DNA of 64,000 nt, taken from assembly GCA_000727475.1 (NCBI GenBank), contig KL647319.1:871124-935123 (forward strand), given 5' to 3'. The DNA comes from Sarcocystis neurona (Eukaryota; Apicomplexa; Conoidasida; Eucoccidiorida; Sarcocystidae). Below, piece by piece: positions 58,199-64,000 of this stretch. Position numbers and translations under genes: made by a program. Position 1 is the stretch's first letter. Each line of letters starts with the position of its first letter. The notes below the pieces were generated by a model. That model ran no database searches, had not been told where the DNA came from, and saw only the letters and a program-made list of their open reading frames with translations.

Positions 58199-60751
58199 GT
58201 GGGCTCCATCTTCTCTTCTTCTTCTTCATGACCTGCTTTTCGCCGTCTTCCTCTCTCTGTGTCCCCCCTTTCATCTCCTCCTCCTCTTCTCCTCGACGTC
58301 TCTCTTTTTGTCTCCCTTCGTGTGTCTCCCTCCCTGTCTCCTCCTCTCCCTCTCTCTGTGTCTCCGTCTCATTGTCTGTCTCCCTGTCTCTCCCTTTCTC
58401 CCCTCCTTGTCATCTCCCCCTCTGTTTCATCGTCTCCCCGTCTCTCCGTCTCTCGCTGTCTCTCTGTATGTCCCTTTCTCTCCGTCTCCCGCCGTGTCTC
58501 CCTCCCTGTCTCGTCTCCCCGTCTCTCGCTGTCTCTCTGTCTCCATCACGTTCTCCTTCTGTCCCCCGCCGTCTTCCTGTCCCGTCTCCGTCTCCTCGTC
58601 TCCCTGTCCCGTCTCCCTGTCTCTGCCTCGTCGTCTGCATCTCCCTGTCTCCGTCTCCTCGTCTCTCGCCGTGTCTCCCGTCTCCGTCTCCTCGCCTCCC
58701 TCCCTGTGTCTCGCCGTCTCTCTTTCTTGTCCTTTCCACATTTGTCTTTCTCTTCGCATTTCCCTCTCTCCTCTTCGCCGTCTCCGTGTCTTCCTCGCTT
58801 TTCTTGTGGACTCCCTCCGTCTCTTTGCTGCTGTTCGTCTCCCTCGTGCGACGGGCCCTCCCCCCCCCGGTTGTTGCTTCTCTTCTCTCCACACGTCTCT
58901 TCACCTTCTCCGTGCTTCTTCTTGACCTACACATTTGCTTCCATATATCAACCTTTACATCCATACATATGTGCGTGTACCGATGTATATGTATACATAA
59001 ATATATATAAATGCAGTACACGTATTTACACACATATATATATTATATATGTTTACATGTGTATACGTTTATGTGAATGACACAGCTATGTATGAGTACA
59101 GTGAACCTCCATATATACACGTATAGATGTATATGTATGTGTGCGCATGCAGTTTTGTGCCGGTATAGATGATTAGCTCGTTTTGCCTACTGTGAAGGTC
59201 TTTTCTTTTCTGCATGCGTGGGGAGAAAAAATAATGACCAACGAAAAAGAAGACGAAGAGGAAGGGAGACACATCGTCGGAGGTCTGCACGGGAAGAGAC
59301 GAGACGTGAACGGGAAGAGAAGAGGGCAACGCATGTGTCAGCTGCCAGACCGCGCATGCCTGGACATGCAGCTTCCGTTTGAGTTGCTGCGACCGGCCCG
59401 GCACAGAGAGAAGATAACCGCCAAAACAATCGTCGCAGCAAGAAGTCTTCCTTCACGCAGCACGCGGCCTCTGCGTGCATGCAGCAGCAGTGTATCTGGG
59501 GCTCACATACATATATATATATATATATACATGTAAACAGAGTTGTAGGCGTGTCACTTTTCATATATATATATATATACAGAAATGCGTACGTGTCACT
59601 TTTCCTATGAATATCTGTATACGTATATACATACAGAAGTGCATGCATGTCACTTTTCATATATCTACGTATATACAGAGATGCATGCGTGTCACTGGTC
59701 AAATTCTCTTGGAGAGGCAACGAGATACGGAAATGGAGAAGGAAACTCCGAAGCAAATCCCTGCGCACTGTATGTGCAGCACCGGGGAAGGGGGGAAGTT
59801 GCATGCGCGACTCTCCCGATATCGTCGCGGCAGCAGCCTCTTCCCCTGCTGCAGCTTTTGCTGCCGCCGCGTGCTCTTTGTGCTGCCAGGGGGACTCTCT
59901 TTTCGCCCTCCTGCTGCTGCTTCTCTTCGCAGCTGCTCTCCATTGCTGTCGCCGGAACTCTCGTCTCCTGCTGCTGCTGCTTCGCACTGCTGCTTCTGCT
60001 GCTACCGCCGGCCGACTCTCCTCCCGTGCTGCTGCTGCGTCTCTTTGCTGCTGCGTCGAACTGCTGATGCTGCTGGTAATCTTTCCTGCTGCTTCTGCTG
60101 CTGCCATGGGGGGACTCTCCTCTTGTGCTGCTGCTTCCCGCTGCTGCTACTGTTGCCTCGTCTAAACGCGACGGTTGCTGCTGCGCAGCAGCTGCTGTTG
60201 TTTGTTTTCACTGCACTTGCTGCCCGGTCTGCTGCTCCTTTTCCTCCTGCAGGTCCGTCCTGCGCTGATGTTGCTGCCTCTTCCTTTGCCTTCCCCTGTC
60301 TCTGCGGAGGCTGCTGCTGTCTCATTGCGTATGTTGCTGCTGTCTCGTTGCATGTGCTGCTGACGCCGCACGCGCGCGCGGCGCTCCTGCTGCTGCTTCC
60401 CTCTCTTTCCTCTTTTGAAGGTGCTGCTCCTACTTCGTCTGTGCCGCGGCGTTTGCCCTACCTGGGAAGATTGTGTCTGCTGCTGCTGCTGCTTCGCCGC
60501 GACAGTTGCTCTGCGCTGCTGCTGCTCCTCTTCCTCGTACTGTTCTTCTTCGCTTTTGCTGCTACTGCTGTTCCTTGGCGTGCCCGCTGCTGCCGCTGCT
60601 TCTGTGAAACGCGTAGGACGCGAGCCTTGCTGCTGTGGCTTTCCTTTTCTTTTTTCGTACCTGCTGCTGCTCCGCTGCTCTCGCTTCTCCTCTTCTATTC
60701 TTGTTCTTATTATCAACTGCATTTGCTGCTGCGTGCGTTTTCTTCCGGCAG
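58199..60751 (+). other. Intron: polypyrimidine tract, microsatellites, CTG-rich
   Basis: Bases 58200-58910 are an almost pure CT tract; 58940-59150 TA microsatellite; 59160-59500 non-repetitive; 59500-59700 TA with a repeated GTGTCACTTTTC motif (four copies); 59800-60700 CTG-rich, ending at the TCTTCCGGCAG acceptor. Confidence 0.6.
58200..58910 (-). repeat. Polypyrimidine CTCCCTGTCTC tract (GAGAC on minus)
   Basis: About 700 bases of CCGTCTCCCTGTCTC-like units, pyrimidine-rich on the plus strand and hence GAGAC-rich on the minus. It is the longest member of the GAGAC family in the window and lies in a TMEM94-like intron. Confidence 0.85.
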
Positions 60752-60812
60752 GTGTCGCTCTTCTGCAATGCAACGCCTCGCAATACGCAGCAGATGATGC
60801 AAATTCTTCAAG
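60752..60812 (+). CDS. TMEM94: TMEM94-like exon (VSLFCNATP)
   Basis: 61 bases, phase 0 to 1, acceptor TCTTCCGGCAG, donor GTTCGT. Encodes VSLFCNATPRNTQQMMQILQ, matching the family VPLFTDCTPExMxEMIKIMQ. It joins the preceding exon in phase (NIPLQVSLF). Confidence 0.85.
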
Positions 60813-61251
60813 GTTCGTCAGTGCAGTTCCTCTTCATTCCTCTTCGTACTGCTATTGCTCGTGTACATTCTTCACCTCCTGCCGCACCTGCTGCTGCTTC
60901 TTCTTCTGCTTCTGCTGCTCGCACTTTGCCACTGTCTTGCATCTGCCGCCTTTCCTGCATCCGCTGTTTCCGCTGCTCTATCTGCTGCTGCTGCCGCGGC
61001 TGCTTCTGATACTCCTGCTCTTCTGTTGCTCCAGCTGCTCTACATGCTGCACCTGCTGCTCCCGCTGCTGTTGCTGCTTTTGTTGCTACTGCTCTTCTGT
61101 CGCTGCTGCTGCTGTACTTGCTGCAGCTGCTGCTTCGTCTGCTGCTGTTGCTGCTCCTCTGTGTCCTGCAGCTGCTGGCCCTGCTGCTGCTGCGTCGTCT
61201 GCTGCTACTGGTGCTCTGCCTGCTGCCGCTGTTGCTCCTGCTGCTGCTGCT

Positions 61252-61282
<31 letters not shown>

Positions 61283-61349
61283 TCGCTGCTGCTGCTGTTG
61301 CTGCCGCGCCTGGGTAAGCGTGCTTCCTGAGAGTTTTCTTTTTCTGCAG
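60813..61349 (+). other. Intron: CTG-rich
   Basis: 537 bases, almost continuous CTG on the coding strand with long pure runs at 61220-61310, ending TTTTCTTTTTCTGCAG. Confidence 0.7.
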
Positions 61350-61464
61350 AGAACGGCGAGGTGATGTTGTGCGTCGGCAGCAGCCTGCGGGGCTCTAACT
61401 TCCATCTTTTTCAACAAGCGAATGCGTCGCTGGCAATCTTCGTTGCTCCTGCTGCTCCTTGCCG
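61350..61464 (+). CDS. TMEM94: TMEM94-like exon (GEVMLCVGSS)
   Basis: 115 bases, phase 1 to 2, acceptor TTTTCTTTTTCTGCAG, donor GTAAGC. Encodes NGEVMLCVGSSLRGSNFHLF then QQANASLAIFVAP, matching the family YGEVTCCLGSSxNxxNxxxFLQSDISIALDP. In ordinary P-type ATPases this is the TGDGxND loop; here, as in TMEM94, GDG is replaced by GSS. Confidence 0.85.
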
Positions 61465-63161
61465 GTAAGCGCATGCATGCACCCACGCACACACCCCTGC
61501 GGGACTTTTAAGTCTCCTCTTCTCTCCCGTCTTTCCTCCCACCGCCATCTCTGCATGCACGTGCATGCTGCTCGTATGTATATTTTCTTTGTTGACGCGA
61601 AGAGGATGTTCTTCCACACTCTTCCTGCAGACGTATCCGCTTCTTTGTCTCTGTAAGGGACTGACGACTGCAGCTACCTGCATGCATTCCTTCCCTGCTT
61701 CGGAAGGCTGCAAGAAGAAGAGCAGCAGAGACTCCCGCGCCCCCGACGGCCAAAAGAGAAGATACTCCATCACACGTATATCTACCTGTGTCTACTTGTG
61801 CCTCCACTAAGGAAAAGAGGGCCGCACTCTATTTATATGCGTATATAAATCCTCAGTGTATTTACGTAGTTATCCTGTACATATATGTACTCGAACACGT
61901 AATACTTACTTATATGTATATACTGTCCACATAAACAGAGAGGCGTACCCTATGTTGATATAAACACATACGCAGCATGTTTACGCAGCACTTATATGTA
62001 TATATTGATTCTCTCAATATATAAGGAAGGGGACCTACTCTCTCTCTCTCTATATATATATATATACATGTATATGTATGCAGACGCCGTGTATATATAT
62101 ATATATATATATGTATTCGGGTTTGTGTGTATGTGTATAGAGAGAGAGAGAGAATGGTGTACAACATACATACAAATACCTCTCTGTATTTATAAAGGGG
62201 GAGAAGCCTCCTCTGTATGTATATATATGTATATACGTACATACGTACGCACATGCCGTATATATATATATATACATATTTATATATATATGTGTATTCG
62301 TGTATATATATATATACTCAGTATGAATATGTATATATGTAGGTGTATATGTGAGTATTAACGCCTGTATACGTAAGTGCTCCATGTATATATATATATG
62401 CACATGTCCATAGAAGAGTTGTCGGTTTACATATATATACACATACATATATATACATGCATATATATATATGTGTGTGTATGACGAGGTAGATATTCAA
62501 ATAGGGAAGAAGAGACGTGTGGCGCATGCGGAGGCGTCGGTGATATTTTATTGGGAAGTGGTGAGTAGATGCTTTTGTGAGTCGGTCTGCGAAAGAAAGG
62601 AGACGCACAACAGAGAGGGACACAAACGAAAGGAAGGGGAAGAATAGGAAGGCCGTGGATGGGGAGACTGTGCTGCTGCTGGAGACGGACGCAGAAGCAG
62701 CTGCTGGCCGTGGAGGTTGCAGCGGGCGGAGCGGCGTCCTTCTCTGTGTGGGGAGAGGTGCATGCATGCGTGCGCCTTTTTCGAGAGAAACTGAAGCAGC
62801 AGAGTTCCGGCGGGGAGCTCTTCCTTCGGGATTTACTTTTTTTGGGCGTCGAGGAGAAGTGCGTCCTTTTCGCTGCTGTGGCTCTTCTGTCCCGCGTTGC
62901 ATCTCTCTCTATCGGGAGGACGGCCGTTTGATGCGCGGCTGCTGCTGCTGCCGTTGCTGTGTGGCTCTTTTCCCTGCTTCCGCTGCTGTCACACAAAGCA
63001 GCGAGCAGAGGAAATGGGGCGTCGTCTTCACCGCATTCGTGGTGCTGCTGCTCTTGCGACGCCTCTTGCTTCCGCGCAGCAGTCGCCGCACCCCCACAGG
63101 TACTTGCTGCTGCTGAATTTGACTTGCTGCTGCTGCTGCTGCTTCCGACTCCCCGCCGCAG
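61465..63161 (+). other. Intron with TA microsatellites
   Basis: GC-rich to 61800, TA/CATA/GAGA microsatellite 61830-62490, non-repetitive 62490-62930 with open frames on both strands not matched to the family, CTG-rich 62935-63150. Confidence 0.55.
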
Positions 63162-63295
63162 ACACTGCCTCGGTCAGTCCGCTGCGGCAGCCGCCGCTGC
63201 GGCGCCTTCCCTCGAAGACGACGTCCCCCCCGCCCTTCTCTTCGCTTCGCAGTTGAACGCCCTGCCCTGCGCCCTGCAGCAAAGACTGTGCCAAG
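63162..63295 (+). CDS. TMEM94: TMEM94-like exon (QLNALPCAL)
   Basis: 134 bases, phase 2 to 1, acceptor CCGACTCCCCGCCGCAG, donor GTACGA. Encodes HCLGQSAAAAAAAAPSLE, then DDVPPALLFASQLNALPCAL and QQRLCQ. The family has SDGLSPLQLSGQLNSLPCSLTF at this point. The shared codon with the previous exon is Arg. Confidence 0.85.
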
Positions 63296-63532
63296 GTACG
63301 AACGTCTGCATGCCTCACGGCAGCAGCAGCAGTCCACACGCTGCCACGCACCAGCAGCAGCAGCAAAAGAAGAAGAAGAAGCGCTGGGGGACGCACGCCA
63401 CAGGAGTAGCAGCAGTCGCCACTTCGAGGCACCAGCAGTAGCATCAAAAGAAGAAGAAGCATTTCTCGGTGACGCAGCAGAGGAGCAGCAGCAGGTCCAC
63501 GACGCAGCAGCAGCAGCTTAGCGTGCTCCCAG

Positions 63533-63617
63533 GAGCAGGAGCAGGTGACTTGGGACCACAGCAGCAGCAGCAGATGCTCGTAAGGCTGAAACTGCTCGTT
63601 GTACGCAGCTCGCAGCG
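63533..63617 (+). CDS. TMEM94: TMEM94-like exon (last visible)
   Basis: 85 bases, phase 1 to 2, acceptor GCGTGCTCCCAG, donor GTGGGT. Encodes AGAGDLGPQQQQQMLVRLKL then LVVRSSQR, at the place of the family ETISIIRLIEQARHATYG helix; similarity is weak, order and phase agree. Bases 63618-64000 are CAG-rich then non-repetitive; an acceptor-like TTCCTTGGCAG ends at 63976, but the following bases do not resemble the family. Confidence 0.5.
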
Positions 63618-64000
63618 GTGGGTATGTCAGCGAGAGAGCCCACCAGGAAAGGCAAGGAAAACGAGAAGAGAAGCAGCAGCAGCAGCAGCATTGCAGGTGG
63701 AGGAGCGATCACAGCAGGGACCTCAGAGAGCAGCAACAACACGCATGAGAAGACACCAGCAGGAATGCTCCTACGTAGAAGAAAGAGAGCAGCAAAGTCA
63801 GCGAGGATACGCATCTCTTCTCTGTGACGCGCCTCTGAAGAGAAATTCGACGAGCCGTGCTGCGCATGTACTCCTGCTGCATGCGTGGGTGACTGCCTCG
63901 GCATGCAGCAGCCTCTTCCCTTCGGGCCCTGGCGTACAACCCTGCAATGCCATCATATTTTTCTCTTCCTTGGCAGGGCAAGGAGAGGGCAGTCCACGTG

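Larger units (their letters stand above)
23818..64000 (+). other. TMEM94: TMEM94-like P-type ATPase-related gene (3' end outside window)
   Basis: Gene-level entry. TMEM94 proteins are multi-pass ER membrane proteins related to P-type ATPases; the human one has been linked to Mg2+ handling in the ER. Islands on the plus strand follow the family order: GLSSLSAYIRIIRE, TM1-2, VLRDSQWIRAP + AAGDLFKLRYGEQLP (actuator), GEIYLPF, FVALETSCVQTLR, TM3, TM4, WGNARL, FVDKDGIL, DNTSPAGIHFEN, HLFVKGLPPLL, AVAFGYRPL, LVLLGL, DNIPLQVSLFCNATP, NGEVMLCVGSS and QLNALPCAL. Most junctions agree in phase. Poly-Ala, poly-Gln and poly-Ser insertions make it at least 3,650 codons in this window, versus about 1,350 residues in human TMEM94. 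The C-terminal membrane helices should lie to the right of base 64000. Confidence 0.82.

Noticed and set aside
1..64000. Telomere-like TTTAGGG/CCCTAAA arrays
   Set aside because: Such arrays are reported dispersed in some Eimeria genomes, but only single chance-like strings such as AACCCT occur here.
1..64000. tRNA, rRNA or transposase genes
   Set aside because: I saw no cloverleaf-compatible conserved boxes, no rRNA-like stretches and no reverse transcriptase or transposase motifs in the non-repetitive islands.

Overview
The window reads as nuclear DNA of a coccidian apicomplexan, most likely an Eimeria species. The reasons are: very dense CAG/CTG triplet repeats on both strands that become runs of Ala, Gln, Ser, Cys or Leu in every frame; many long introns; long (TA)n-type microsatellite fields; and GCATGC-type motifs. 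The genus is an inference from composition. I see no rRNA, tRNA, CRISPR array, operon or telomeric repeat. Because the triplet repeats keep all six frames open, open reading frame length means little here. I relied on short non-repetitive peptide islands, GT/AG borders, and agreement of intron phase between neighbouring exons.

Two split genes can be reconstructed. (1) On the minus strand, from about 14.1 kb leftward off the edge, lies a homologue of ALG2, the cytosolic-face ER mannosyltransferase that adds the second and third mannoses to the dolichol-linked N-glycan precursor. Six exons (13637-14099, 11960-12076, 7178-7254, 6341-6590, 4523-4604, 1455-1604) join with matching phases and follow the ALG2 family in order. 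The C-terminal donor-binding half lies beyond base 1. (2) On the plus strand, from about 23.8 kb past the right edge, lies a very large gene whose islands follow, in order, the eukaryotic TMEM94 family (P-type ATPase-related ER membrane proteins): N-terminal helix, TM1-2, actuator segment with a GDL-type core, TM3-4, a DKDG phosphorylation-site equivalent, nucleotide-binding-region motifs and the C-terminal P-domain motifs. About twenty exons are supported, most phase-matched. They total roughly 3,650 codons before uncertain exons are added, against about 1,350 residues for the whole human protein. The excess is homopolymer-rich insertion, notably two exons of 1,056 and about 1,000 codons in which conserved family motifs sit at both ends in one open frame.

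Region by region: 1-14 kb, ALG2 exons separated by introns holding TA microsatellites, GAGAC purine tracts, tandem repeats and a recurring palindrome GGTGTACGTACACC; 14.1-23.5 kb, CAG-rich then TA-rich DNA with several minisatellites and a few unassigned exon-like islands; 23.5-64 kb, the TMEM94-like gene, whose introns include an AGT-rich tract with a tandem duplication (31.7-32.5 kb), polypurine/polypyrimidine tracts (33.8 and 58.2-58.9 kb) and more TA microsatellites.

Both proteins are predicted to work at the endoplasmic reticulum, but nothing here shows a functional link between them.
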